A DNA stretch of 64,000 nt from Trichomonas vaginalis G3 (GCF_026262505.1 NC_067206.1:32255896-32319895); one strand, 5' to 3'; counted from the stretch's first letter, positions 9,995 to 19,975 are shown. A program made the numbers and translations. Notes: generated by a model from the letters alone, not told the origin.

Positions 9995-10360
9995 TTAAAT
10001 ATTATTTAAATATAATGGAGTAATAAAATAAATCGGAATTTCTATTAATTTCTTGTCAACTTCAACTAATGCATTGCCGTTAATATATCTAACAAATTCA
10101 GCTATTGTGTCAAATCTTCGTCTTCTTTTTGTCATTGATTTATCAGTTTTTCCATAATCGAGATGAATTAAAACTTTATTTCCTTGTTTAAAATTCATGA
10201 GCCCCGAATTAATTTGTTCACGTTTAACATCATTTAACTTTTCCATTTGCTTTCTAATATATTCCCATTCTTTTGAAATATCATTTTTCATTTCCACTGG
10301 TTTCATGTTTATAGTTCTATGCCATGTATTATTGTAATAATATACTAACTGTTGTATGAT
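9995..10360 (-). pseudogene. Integrase gene, 3' portion, Maverick A (split by Maverick B)
   Basis: The minus-strand stretch encodes the C-terminal side of a retroviral-type integrase: a helix with YYYNNTWHRTINMKPVEM, as at the end of rve catalytic cores, followed by a small beta-barrel-like basic domain (GNKVLIHLDYG, then RRRRFDTIAEFVRYI). At 10361 the terminal inverted repeat of Maverick B begins, and the rest of the gene lies at 34274-34840. The integrase inserts the element into the host genome and is diagnostic of Polintons. Confidence 0.82.
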
Positions 10361-10369
10361 AGTTAGTAT

Positions 10370-10418
10370 GGTTATGTTGGGTACGGCGGCACTGCGTTCC
10401 ACCTTACCCAACATAACC
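10370..10418. other. Tip hairpin in left terminal repeat of Maverick B
   Basis: Perfect 14 bp arms GGTTATGTTGGGTA (10370-10383) and TACCCAACATAACC (10405-10418) flank a 21-base GC-rich loop. The same hairpin, mirrored, is at 34216-34264. It lies nine bases from the element end. Confidence 0.93.
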
Positions 10419-10466
10419 TTAAATATTTACAAAGCCGCCACCCACTTCACTTCACTAACGAACTCA

Positions 10467-10808
10467 CTAATGTAAAAAATAAACGTTCTCACTATCGTTC
10501 TCACTAACGACTTCACTAATGTTCTCATAAATTTTCCTCAATTCTTCATCATCAGTGTTAACCCTATTGTAGTCATACTTGAAGCCATAAACTTTCTCTA
10601 ACTTCTTAACGTACAATTTACATAACTTACCTTCGTCATCGTATGGTTTAATGATATAACTATTTCTATCTTTATACACAGTCAATGAAAAGTCAACTGG
10701 TCTCGGATGTATTTGAAAGAACATGTTATGCTCAGGAAGGAAGAATAAATGTTTAAATGTATGTTTGTTATATGTTTTGATTTGTATGAGTTGCTTTTGT
10801 TCTGTCAT
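10467..10808 (-). CDS. Small gene within the left terminal repeat, Maverick B (113 aa)
   Basis: The start is placed at 10808 (MTEQKQLIQIK) rather than further upstream because this ATG follows a T-rich tract as at other genes of the element. The product has a His/Phe-rich N-terminal half (FKHLFFLPEHNMFFQIHPR), a middle with alternating charges, and an acidic tail (TDDEELRKIYENI). No family is recognised. Because it lies in the terminal repeat, it is present twice in the element; the other copy (33827-34167) is broken. Confidence 0.5.
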   Translation of the reverse strand: MTEQKQLIQIKTYNKHTFKHLFFLPEHNMFFQIHPRPVDFSLTVYKDRNSYIIKPYDDEGKLCKLYVKKLEKVYGFKYDYNRVNTDDEELRKIYENISEVVSENDSENVYFLH

Positions 10809-10962
10809 TACATCCAAATAAAATAAAAATAATTTTAAAAAATAAAATAAAAAATAAATGATATCACCACCCTCACACGTATGAAAACATAGCACAAAAA
10901 TAAATTTAGGTGAAGTGGTGAGATCTAACCCGATTTCTAACCTCATTTCTACCCTGTTGAAT

Positions 10963-11489
10963 TCATTGCTTTATAACTCTCTTCCTTGGTTTCTTTTTAG
11001 TTGCTTTCTTTACGTCCGTCTCCAACTTGACTGTCTTTCTTCTTCGGCCGTAATGATACCAATTACTTCCACCAGTCAATGGGTCAAATGGTCGTTCATA
11101 AGGGTTTCCATACATTCCATAAGGCCCGTATGGATAAACCGCTGGTGGAGAAGAAACATTTTCTTTAGTTCCATCGACTCTATTTAAATGCATTGTTTCA
11201 CCTTTCATCTGGTCATTAAAGTCTTTTGCGTGTTTTGCAAACTCATCCTCCTTTCCTAAAGCATTTTCTGACTCAGTCGCAACCAAATTGGATGCTTTAT
11301 TTATGAGCCTATTTTATTTAATCTTAACTTCTTTGCAACCCAGCCTCCAATCTTTCCTTTATTTGCATCTAATGTCTTCGAAACCCTTCCTCCACTCATT
11401 TTATTTACTGCGTCATAAGCTCCAAATGCTTTTGCTCCAAATGCTAATGCTTTTGTTCCCATTGCGCCTAAAGCTGCCCAAGCTACCAT
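10963..11489 (-). pseudogene. Gly/Ala-rich small structural protein locus, Maverick B
   Basis: The upstream part reads as a Gly/Ala-rich hydrophobic segment (VAWAALGAMGTKALAFGAKA) that could be a membrane-active or amphipathic helix. The downstream part is Pro/Tyr-rich (YPYGPYGMYGNPYERP) and ends with a very basic tail (KKATKKKPRKRVIKQ). Such a hydrophobic head and basic tail recall adenovirus-like minor core or pVI-type proteins, but this is only a likeness of composition. It looks broken about once, or may be two adjacent genes. Confidence 0.4.
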
Positions 11490-11509
11490 TTACACCATAT
11501 TAAAATCAT

Positions 11510-12595
11510 CTCTCTTCAATATTATCTCATAAAAGTTCTCGTTACTGGAGAAAGTCAATGAAACATAAGCGTTCTCACGGGCTTCGCCCTCACCGCTTTG
11601 CGGTCTATCTAACTTTTTCTTATCTCATCTATTCGCTTCAAAATGTCTGAACAATTGCTAACATCTTCTACAACAGTTATTTCATCATGAATGACCTTCA
11701 AGAACAAGCTCATTTAATATGCAATTAAAATCATCTCAATAATGAGTCCATCCTTTCCATCTTTAGGTAGCACAACATCTTTCATTGAAGAAGGTTCGAC
11801 AAGTCTTATGTTAAACTTACTGACAAAGTTTTGTTATACTATAATGCTTCGGTGGCGAATACATGTAGTTTGAAAGACATAATATAGATTCTTCAGCAAA
11901 TTCACTTATACTGGATTTTATAACAATGTTCTCACGAGACCAAATACCACCAATTGACAATCTTGTAAGCAATCCTGCTGAACCTTCTACTGTAAACGTC
12001 GATGGTAACATTCCACGAAGGTCATCTATTGACATCTTTGAGTCACTGAATTTAAAGATTTTCTTAAAGCAATCTCATTATCTAACCATGCAATAGCTTT
12101 GAAGTTTTCATTCGAATATACATCTGCTTCATTAAATGTTAAATCCTGACTTCTTTGCAGAGATGACTTTAAAATCTATTGCATTTGTTTCAAAATTATA
12201 TGCTATGGTAACTTCTGAAGGTAATGGGTGTCCTTCTGCTATAAGTTGTTCTTTCAAACCGTTTGAAGCTTTGTGTTAAAAACTTTCATGTCATCTCCTG
12301 TATCTAAGTTCACATACACAGCAACAGGGAAACTATCTTGCTTCTTGTTTCATCATTATATCTCAAAACATTAAAGTTTCTTCAATAATATTGTTCTTCC
12401 GCTGGAATACTTCGAACCTGTCTTGATTTCAATAGCTTTCTCACCTCCTACATACTCTACCCAGTGTCTTGGATATTCATAAGTATACTGACTTTCTTGA
12501 ATTTTGGTAGGTTTCATCATAACGTGTTCATAGTATATCTTTATACTCTTGTCAGTTAGACTCGGTGCTATGTTCTGAATATTTCTGACTTGCAT
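11510..12595 (-). pseudogene. Unrecognised minus-strand gene, Maverick B, decayed
   Basis: The start at 12595 (MQVRNIQNIAPSLTDKSIK) lies head to head with the ATPase gene, 14 bases away. The readable parts are rich in beta-strand patterns and charged turns (HWVEYVGGEKAIEIK; PVAVYVNLDTGDDMKVF). The locus looks broken in about seven places and its 3' end is uncertain. I cannot name it. Its place beside the ATPase suggests a structural role. Confidence 0.4.
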
Positions 12596-12609
12596 TTTAA
12601 TGGAGAAAA

Positions 12610-13495
12610 ATGAAGCATTTAATACATGACGTAGATGAAGACATGAATGAAACTACAGACAAACTTAACTCTTCTCTCATTCTTCCTTTCAGTTAAGGAC
12701 TATGAGTTCTGTTCAAATGGTGTTTATTTCTATTGTGGAAAGATGGGTTCAGGTAAGACATTTAACCTCATTCGTCATATATCATAACAGAACGTTTTAG
12801 GAAATGACTCATATTATGACCAAATCATTATATCAGCAACTTCAGACTCTATGGACTCAACAGCGAAAACATTTATGTCAAAAGTTCAAGCCTCTGTCGT
12901 TAAAGTTCCAGACAGTGAACTCATTGAATTCTTCAACGTTACATTCGACGTAAGAGGAATATTATGCCATCGTTGAATTTATACAGTCAGGAATGCAAAG
13001 ACTTCAGAAGAGATGGAAAGAATTATTGACAAACACCACTTACGTTCAATACTCAGGAGTTTACGATATGAAACGACTTACAAACTACATTCTGTCAAAA
13101 CTTTCAAAATACCCTTCAAAAAGTATCCTTCAAACACTCTGCTCGTTTGCGACGACTTCGCCGGAAAAGGTTTAGTGTCAAAGCTGACTCACCATTAGCT
13201 AACATCATTACTAAAGTCAGACATTACCACTTAACTGTAGCAATACTTATGCAAACATGGAGGTTTTTAGCTTTAAACATAAAACGTCTCATAACTGACT
13301 TCGTTATCTTTCAAGGTTTCTCACGCTATGATATTGAACTCATTTGGAAACAGTCAGGTATAACATTACCTTTTTGAAGAAATTTGGGAAGCATATAAGT
13401 CTCTCATCTCTCCTCGTTCATACCTTGAGATTCATATCATGACTAATACCATTAAAGTCAAAAATATTCCATGGGAACGACCAACATTGTTTTAA
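12610..13495 (+). pseudogene. DNA-packaging ATPase (FtsK/HerA type), Maverick B, decayed
   Basis: A Walker A motif GKMGSGKT follows a hydrophobic strand (GVYFYC) near 12735-12765. The locus also contains a Walker B-like stretch (LLVCDDF) near 13140-13160 and the FQGFSRYD segment near 13310 shared with the ATPase of Maverick A. The end IKVKNIPWERPTLF lies at 13495. It looks broken in about four places. The family packages the element's DNA into its capsid. Confidence 0.78.
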
Positions 13496-13499
13496 AGTT

Positions 13500-13885
13500 T
13501 AACCTTCAATTGACTGATGGTAAACAAATTCCATGCATCTCTGTCGCCATTTCTGTTAATATTTTTGCTGTCATTCATATCATCCACTTCCCCATCCGTT
13601 AGCTTTTGAGGATATGCGTTAGAATAGCTGTTCTTAATGAAGGCTTTTCACCTTTGAGAGCATAAACTCTATAACTTTCTGCATACTTTATGTTTGAACT
13701 CCTGAGCCATCATTGACATAAATTTTTATAGGCTTCCACCCTTTGTTCATGTTCCTGCTTCTTCCCTTAGCTCTTTTTGTTCAGTAGTTCTACATCTTAT
13801 ACACAGCACCTGTCTCAGTGAATTCAACAATATTTTCATTCGTTAGCTTTACATTCAAACCCTTGTCGAGTATATTGTTCATTTC
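13500..13885 (-). pseudogene. Decayed minus-strand stretch, Maverick B
   Basis: Between the ATPase and the small plus-strand genes a minus-strand coding trace is visible, with fragments such as NILDKGLNVKLTNENIVEF. It occupies the slot of a minus-strand small gene seen in the other Mavericks, but no similarity can be claimed by eye. It has many breaks. Confidence 0.3.
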
Positions 13886-13916
13886 ATACATATAAAAGGT
13901 TCTTATTCTATATGAA

Positions 13917-14248
13917 ATGAGAAGCAAATCCATCTTAGCTGTGCTGTTAATGTTCCAATTGAACCAACATCAAATTTGACTCACGAACGACAAACAATTT
14001 GTCATAAAGAACTATAGTTCAGAGTGTTTGAAAGAAAAAGAAACCAGAAACTGAAATCCGTGAATTTAAACTCAGCTTCAAACGCTAACGCTACATCAGA
14101 TGTTAAGTTAGAGTATCCACCACTGGACCAAATTCTTTCAAGAGAAGCCAACGACAACCCTTACACAAATGTTCAAACAAATCCTTCAGATAACGTAGAC
14201 CATTACCTTCTTCAGTTATACCAAACAATTTTTACTCAAAGACGATAA
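13917..14248 (+). pseudogene. Small Pro-rich structural-module protein, Maverick B, decayed
   Basis: The locus begins with a basic MRSKS and includes a segment of Ser/Asn/Ala followed by LEYPPLDQIL and a helical end (DNVDHYLLQLYQTIF). The same layout of basic start, polar middle, Pro turn and helical end is found at 60209-60583 in Maverick C, and more loosely at 2588-2923 in A. It is directly followed by the CCG-motif gene. It looks broken in about two places. Confidence 0.45.
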
Positions 14249-14255
14249 GAAGCTT

Positions 14256-14459
14256 TTGACAAATCTTATAAGCAAGAACCAAATAATTCTAACAAAGGAG
14301 GACCTTGAAAATGTTATCTCACGAATAACAGGGAAACAATGTGTCATTGACTATCTCGACCCTGAAATCGAATGCTGTGGTCAAACTCCACTATTCATGA
14401 AAATAGGTAACATCCGCATCATTGAAACACCAGGAACTACAGGAGTTGAGTTTAAGTAA
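14256..14459 (+). CDS. Conserved small protein with CCG motif, Maverick B
   Basis: This short open frame carries DPEIECCGQTPLFMKIGNIRI, with the same Cys-Cys-Gly core as the genes at 2941-3297 and 60580-60789. No ATG opens the frame in this copy, which starts at a TTG in the listed interval; the true start is uncertain and could be further upstream. It overlaps the end of the minus-strand gene at 14452 by a few bases. Function is unknown. Confidence 0.48.
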   Translation: MTNLISKNQIILTKEDLENVISRITGKQCVIDYLDPEIECCGQTPLFMKIGNIRIIETPGTTGVEFK

Positions 14460-14763
14460 AATTCGAACGAGTATACAAAACTTTCAACAGAATATAAACT
14501 TTGCTTGAAATATGTTTTAGTAAATTAAAGCAATTTGTAATATCTATCCAAACTTCTTCAACAGTATCGAACTCATCTTCATAATGCAAACCTAATCTTA
14601 TTGACTTGGTGCAGTTTTCACTAACACAATATTTTTCTGTTCTCTTGACTGACATAACTAATTCATTTGTTTCATCAAACAGCAACAACCAAAGTTCATG
14701 ACCTAATACATAACATTCATACTTTATATTTTTAGCTCTGAGTTCTCTTGTAAGCTGTTGCAT
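14452..14763 (-). CDS. Small minus-strand protein, Maverick B (103 aa)
   Basis: The frame is whole from the ATG at 14763. The product has a strand-rich N-terminal half (IKYECYVLGHELWLLLFD) and an acidic turn (HYEDEFDTVEEVWIDI), with a hydrophobic C-terminal helix. It overlaps the end of the 254-residue gene upstream by 40 bases in another frame, which suggests translation from closely coupled or overlapping transcripts. No family is recognised. Confidence 0.5.
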   Translation of the reverse strand: MQQLTRELRAKNIKYECYVLGHELWLLLFDETNELVMSVKRTEKYCVSENCTKSIRLGLHYEDEFDTVEEVWIDITNCFNLLKHISSKVYILLKVLYTRSNFT

Positions 14764-15488
14764 TTAATATTTTCTAAAAAGTCAACTTCAACAGTCATTC
14801 GCACTGGTGCCTTCAGTTCTACAGGCTCTCCTTGAAAGTCAACAAGTCTGAATTGCATGTCTTTCAAATTATGAGGACTAATGCGAACCCATTTACCTAA
14901 ATGAGTTGCTATGACAGGAACGTTTGGAATGAACATTGAATTGACTGCATAACAGAAGGATTTATATTCTACTGAACCTTTACTATTAACTCCTGAAATA
15001 CCTGTGACATTAGCTATTTTAGACTCAATGTACAAACAATTACCACAACATACGTATGGAACAGATTTCATCTCAATCGTTTTGTCAACACTTTTCAAAG
15101 GTAGTTGCATATGGTATGCTCCCAGAAGCAATTGAACTCTATGACTCATTCGTGTTATCTTAAACTCTTTCGCATAACTGAACTTCAATGTTCCCTCAGA
15201 AGAGAGTTCGACATCTATGTTGTCAATAGTTTCTTCATTTATGAGAGTATCTATGACTCCAGCAATTTTATCTATTCTATACTCTGCTCTGTTAGGAAAT
15301 GTTATAAAACTTCTTTTGTCATCTATTTCAAACTCCATGAAATCTGTTTCGTCAGTTATAACGAATGAAGCAATAGTATTAAAGTCAACAACTCTGAAAG
15401 CAAGCGCTTCATTCTGAAGACCTAAGTTTGTTTGTAGCTTTACTGTCCCGTATTCGTTTGGGTCTGTACTTTGCAAATAGAACAACAT
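14724..15488 (-). CDS. Penton-like minor capsid candidate, Maverick B (254 aa)
   Basis: The frame is whole from the ATG at 15488. The predicted protein is dominated by short beta strands separated by turns, without long helices or a membrane segment, and it contains a Cys-rich VCCGNCLYIESK stretch near residue 148. The C-terminal quarter (FRLVDFQGEPVELKAPVRMTVEV) resembles the end of the Maverick C protein near 61400-61480 (LTLVDANFVPVKLLCPMYLSM). A single jelly-roll penton of about 250 residues is standard in Polintons, which makes this the best candidate. The call rests on fold-like pattern and context only. Confidence 0.5.
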   Translation of the reverse strand: MLFYLQSTDPNEYGTVKLQTNLGLQNEALAFRVVDFNTIASFVITDETDFMEFEIDDKRSFITFPNRAEYRIDKIAGVIDTLINEETIDNIDVELSSEGTLKFSYAKEFKITRMSHRVQLLLGAYHMQLPLKSVDKTIEMKSVPYVCCGNCLYIESKIANVTGISGVNSKGSVEYKSFCYAVNSMFIPNVPVIATHLGKWVRISPHNLKDMQFRLVDFQGEPVELKAPVRMTVEVDFLENIKCNSLQENSELKI

Positions 15489-15505
15489 TTTATTCTCATT
15501 AAAAT
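15489..15505. promoter_or_regulatory. Compact bidirectional start region
   Basis: Only 17 bases separate the two divergent ATGs at 15488 (minus) and 15506 (plus). They contain ATTTTA and TAAAAT arms around a TTCTCAT centre, and TCATTAAAA fits the trichomonad initiator TCA+1YWW on the plus strand. Transcription of both genes must therefore start within or very close to this gap, or inside the opposite gene. Confidence 0.45.
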
Positions 15506-18378
15506 ATGACTATTGCTGCATATGCGTATGAAACAAATGAAGCAAGAAGAGCACATGAACTAGTAAACGAAAACTCAACTTTAACCATTGAAGGCAATGA
15601 TTTAGTCATTGACGATGGAAAAACTAAAAACGTCATTGATTTCGATACTTTTAACACTTATGACCCATTCATTACAACAAGCAAGGTTCCCATCATAAAT
15701 GATGGAACGGTGCAATATATAAATTCTACAGTAGATGCCTTATTAGTGAAAGTACTGAATGTTCTCATTGAATTGTTAAAGAGCTTTCGATTTGACGACA
15801 ACATTAAATGCCTAAAGAATTTAGTCATGAATGAGAAACAAATTCTCGGCGTTGCTGGTAGCAGTAATGATGTACACCTTATGACATTAGAATATTATAA
15901 CGAACATAAAGATGAACTGAAAGGAGAGAAGGGTGACACCGGACCACAAGGAACAAGGAATACAAGGAATACAAGGACCTCAAGGCGAAAACGGTTTGGA
16001 TGGAAAGGATGGAAAAAAACTGCTAAATCATGGATATGGGACCTTATAAATACTGGTTTAACAGCTGCTTCATATGGAGTTCTTCAATACCAAATCGGAA
16101 AGATATGGGCAGTACTTGGTGAAGAAGCTTTAGATGACGTTAAAATGCTTTGAACTTCATTTCAAATGGTTCGGATACTATTAAAAACTTTATCTGGTTG
16201 GATGCAAGAAACAAGGAGTCAAATAGATACTGTAAGACGTATAGGCAAACAATGCACGTACGGGATTGGATACTTTACGAGAAGCACAAAATACACTAAA
16301 GGAAGCAAATGATATTCTTGGCTCAGTATCAGACATGCATGAAGATTGGCTTAAAGGTATTGACAAATCTTTAAAAAATCACAGTCAGTCTATTGCTGAC
16401 TACAAGAAAAGTATAGATTTTTTACATAGTGCTATGGACGTACATGATGGAAGCATAAGGAACTTACTTAATGCTAACAATAACTTACCAGGAACTATTA
16501 AACATTTATAAAGTCCTTTGTAAAACCCGGTGCTCTAACATTTAGGTCTTTGAGAGCAAGAGCATTGAAGTCAAGAGATGCAGAAACTCCAACAGAAACT
16601 CCAGAAGAACCACCAAAACCAACAGCTAATGAAATATTGTTCGAATATTTTCCAAGGTACTCTGTTCTCATTGCATACATTCAAGAAATACTTAAGAAAG
16701 CAGACTTGACTTTAGGAGATGATGAAAGTTCTGTATATCTTTCGTTCCAGTTTCAAATAGCAGAACTTTTGAGACAGATATGCTTAATGTATGACAACAT
16801 CTCTGATTTCACAAGATATGATGACGACCATGACCCCGAACACGGTGAAGAAGAAGTTTTACAAACATCCATTAAGACAGGAAAGGTTTTAACTCAAAGT
16901 CTCATTATTGACACCAAAGATGGCGAAGTGGACGTTCTTCAAGAGCTGAAGAAAAATACTTCTGAAGGAGGTGGTGGTAGGCATGAACTTGAAATAAATG
17001 AGATAGAAGAGAAATTAGCCGAAAAAGCAGATAAAGAACATAAACACAATATCTCCGATATAAATGAACTTCAAGCTACATTAAATAGTAAAGCAGATAA
17101 AAACCATGTTCATTATATAACTTCAGATGAACAGATTATAACGGACTACCATGGATATTTAACACAGGATGAAAAAGTGAAGACGGAAGATGTTAATGAA
17201 AGAAGATATAAATACATTCGTGCTAAAGGTTATGACATAAGCTGTACTGTACATTATGACACAGGTAAAGCGCTAGAAGCATTTAGTTATAACGATGAAA
17301 TTTATGCCTCTACTTTCAATGTTAACGGTGTATTAGTTGAACCAAGATTTACATTGAGAGTTAAGGCAAAAATAACTTTTGAAGATGCTATTAAAAGTAG
17401 AGCCGACAAAGATGAACTTGACGCAACGAACAAAGTTTTGAAATCTCATAAACACAATATCTCCGATATAAATGAACTTCAAGCTACATTAAATAGTAAA
17501 GCTGACAAGAACCATACACATGAATCCTTCACTACTGTTAGAGCAGACGACATAATATTGAACTATACCCTTGGTTCAAGTGCACCATTAGAGAATCCAA
17601 GTACAAGCGTAAAAGATACACTAAACTCCTTAAATAGTAAATGTATGAACATTGAAGGTCATGTCAGAAACTTTGAAACATATAAACTACCAGCAATGTT
17701 AGATAAAAAAGCAGATAAAGAACATACACATAACTCCTTCTCAACTGTTGCTATAGAAAGTATTAAAGGAACGGTTGACGGAACTGGTGGGGAGGGCTGG
17801 GCTCCGCCGCACGCGGCTGCTTTATATTATAAGCCTCCAAACTTTCCACAAGGTTTAACTTCAAATGAAAACATAACAACGAAGAAAGAAATTAGCTGTA
17901 AAAATGTTTATGTCATGGATGATGAAAATAATGTTAAATTCACTGCTCAAGATTTATATGATAATAAAGCTGACAAGAACCATACACATAAATCCTTCAC
18001 TACTGTTAGAGCAGACGACATAATATTGAACTATGATTTGGGTTCAAGTGCACCTTTAGAGAATCCGAGTACAAGCGTAAAAGATACTCTTAACAGTTTA
18101 GATAAGAGTTGCAGGAACATTGAAAGTCATGCCAGAAACTTTGAAGCATATGAACTACCAGCAATGTTAGACAGTAAAGCCGACAAAACAGAGCTTCAAA
18201 CATTAAAGACTCAGATTCTTGAAACATTATATCCTATAGGCTCTATTTATACGTCAATGAACTCAACAAATCCAGCAACAGTTTTAGGTTTTGGTACATG
18301 GGAGTGTGGTAGAATTTACGAAAAAGTGACACTTAACCTTAAATTTCCAAACACTATTTTTTGATTGTATTTTGTTAT

Positions 18379-18717
18379 TTATATATTTATATATATATGT
18401 ATATTTATATATATGTATATTTATATATATGTATATTTATATATATGTATATATTTATATATGTATATATTTATATATGTATATATTTATATATGTATAT
18501 ATTTATATATGTATATATTTTATATGTATATATTTATATATGTATATATTTATATATGTATATATTTATATATGTATATATTTATATATGTATATATTTA
18601 TATATGTATAATTTATATATGTATATATTTATATATGTATATATTTATATATGTATATATTTATATATGTATATATTTATATATGTATATATTTATATAT
18701 GTATATATTTATATATG
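18379..18717 (+). repeat. AT minisatellite, 16 bp period
   Basis: About 340 bp consist of a unit close to TTATATATGTATATAT repeated about twenty times, with shorter variants at the left edge. All three plus-strand frames stay open across it because the unit has no in-frame stop, giving Tyr/Ile-rich low-complexity translations that are not genes. Confidence 0.95.
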
Positions 18718-18770
18718 AATAAATAATACATCGAACTAGTTTAGAGTTGATAGTAAGAAGCGAAGAACAG

Positions 18771-19216
18771 TACCAGTAAGATACAGCAGTAGTAGCTGCT
18801 TCATGCTGCATTGAGTATTGTTGAATAATTTGAAGTAGTGGTTTTTGAAATCAGCACCCCTATGAGAGCGCTGGCGACCGAAACACCACTAGTAAGATTG
18901 TGTATTAGAAACTGCTTCATGCTGTGTTGAGTAAGCTTCGATGTCTTTGTAGGATAGCTTTCTGAGAGCGAAACAAGATAGTGTTGAAAAAAAATTTGAA
19001 AATCTGAGAGACTGTGCAAGAGCCAACGACCAAAACACTACCAGTAAGATACAGCAGTAGTAGCTGCTTCATGCTGCATTGAGTATTGTTGAATAATTTG
19101 AAGTAGTGGTTTTTGAAATCAGCACCCCTATGAGAGCGCTGGCGACCGAAACACCACTAGTAAGATTGTGTATTAGAAACTGCTTCATGCTGTGTTGAGT
19201 AAGCTTCGATGTCTTT
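18771..19216 (+). repeat. 178 bp sequence repeated directly, 268 bp apart
   Basis: The copies lie at 18771-18948 and 19039-19216 and appear identical by eye. The 90 bases between them (18949-19038) contain GTAGGATAGC and a short A run. Both copies include TGCTTCATGCTG twice and GAGAGCGCTGGCGACCG. The block is internal to TIR element 1. Confidence 0.93.
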
Positions 19217-19975
19217 ATCAGACCACCTTTAAATTAACCACTCACATTCTCACTGTGGTCCATCTAAAATTTGTAAACTTTATGACATAAAATTATATTA
19301 TATGCAGGATCCCACCTATTACTTAATCTTTTTGGAATAAATGTTTTATAATATTTATCGATTGATTGTAATTTTTTGTATAAAAAAAGTTTTTTATTTA
19401 TATTAAAAATATATTCGGTTAATGATATTATCTTATAATTTGTAAATAAATCTAGTAATAAAATAACTTTAATAGTTGGTGTCACTTTTTCGAAAATTCT
19501 GGTTTTTTCGAAACATTATATCCTATAGGCTCTATTTATACGTCAATGAACTCAACAAATCCAGCAACAGTTTTAGGTTTTGGTACATGGCAGCAGATTG
19601 TAGACAAATTCTTATACTGTGCTAACTCTTCAAAGCAAACAGGAGGTTCGAAGAAAATTACTGAAGCAAACCTTCCACCGCACACTCATACAGGAACTAC
19701 AAACTTTTCTGGCGACCATAGCCACTCATTAAGAGACCATCCATTATACAACTCAGAGTATGAAGCTGGCAATGATGTTTTATCTCCATCTTATAACAAT
19801 TCAGCAAAAAAGACTTTTCGACCAACTGAACCAGGAGGAAATCATGTCCATACTTTCACAACAAATCCAACAGGCTCGGGTGCAGATTACATGCCACCAT
19901 TTGTGACTGTATTTGCATGGTACCGCGTTCAATGAACGCGCTTGAGCCTAGAATAAAATCTTTAACTTTACATAA

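Larger units (their letters stand above)
1..10360. mobile_element. Maverick/Polinton A, left part (interrupted by Maverick B)
   Basis: This is the left visible part of a Polinton whose beginning lies outside the window and whose remainder resumes at 34274. Parts in order are the end of the major capsid gene, packaging ATPase, several small structural genes, a fibre gene, a primase-helicase, and the end of an integrase gene on the minus strand. Most genes are decayed, with well over ten breaks in total, while the primase-helicase is whole. The insertion of Maverick B at 10361 shows that A is the older element. Family assignment rests on the joint presence of capsid, FtsK/HerA-type ATPase, PolB and retroviral-type integrase. 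Confidence 0.88.
10361..10974 (+). repeat. Left terminal inverted repeat of Maverick B
   Basis: This stretch is the inverted complement of 33658-34273. It begins AGTTAGTATGG and carries a hairpin near the tip, a GTTAGTGA-type repeat zone (about 10450-10530), and a small gene. The last 60 bases near 10930-10974 differ more from the other copy than the rest, which suggests the inner edge is decaying or was gene-converted only in part. Confidence 0.92.
18302..19509. mobile_element. TIR element 1 (Mutator-like or related, non-autonomous), inside fibre gene
   Basis: A 1208 bp insertion with about 31 bp imperfect terminal inverted repeats: GAGTGTGGT then AGAATTTACG and AAAAAGTGACAC at the left (18302-18332), mirrored at 19479-19509. 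The left tip closely matches that of the element at 53318 (GAGTAGGGGTG, ATTTTAGCT, AAAAGTGACAC). It is flanked by an 81 bp direct duplication of fibre-gene sequence (18221-18301 and 19510-19590), far longer than a normal target duplication. Inside are a 16 bp-period AT minisatellite and a 178 bp sequence present twice. No transposase frame is visible, so it depends on another element. Confidence 0.72.
15506..19935 (+). pseudogene. Fibre-like protein with coiled-coil repeats and tail-collar C-terminus, Maverick B (split by TIR insertion)
   Basis: The N-terminus (AAYAYETNEARRAHELVNEN) resembles that of the fibre gene in Maverick A. A collagen-like Gly-X-Y tract lies near 15925-16015. From about 17000 to 18000 there are repeated modules of the type HNISDINELQATLNSKADKN and long near-identical duplicated blocks (for example 17515-17640 and 17985-18110). 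The C-terminus has the tail-collar signature YPIGSIYTSMNSTNPATVLG, then LYCANSSKQTGG, His pairs and YMPPFVTVFAWYRVQ at the end (19935). The gene is interrupted by a 1208 bp insertion at 18302-19509 and looks broken in two or three other places. Role: probable attachment fibre of the virion. Confidence 0.8.

Noticed and set aside
18361-18726. Open frames of Tyr/Ile/Met-rich sequence in all three plus frames
   Set aside because: They are translations of a 16 bp AT minisatellite.
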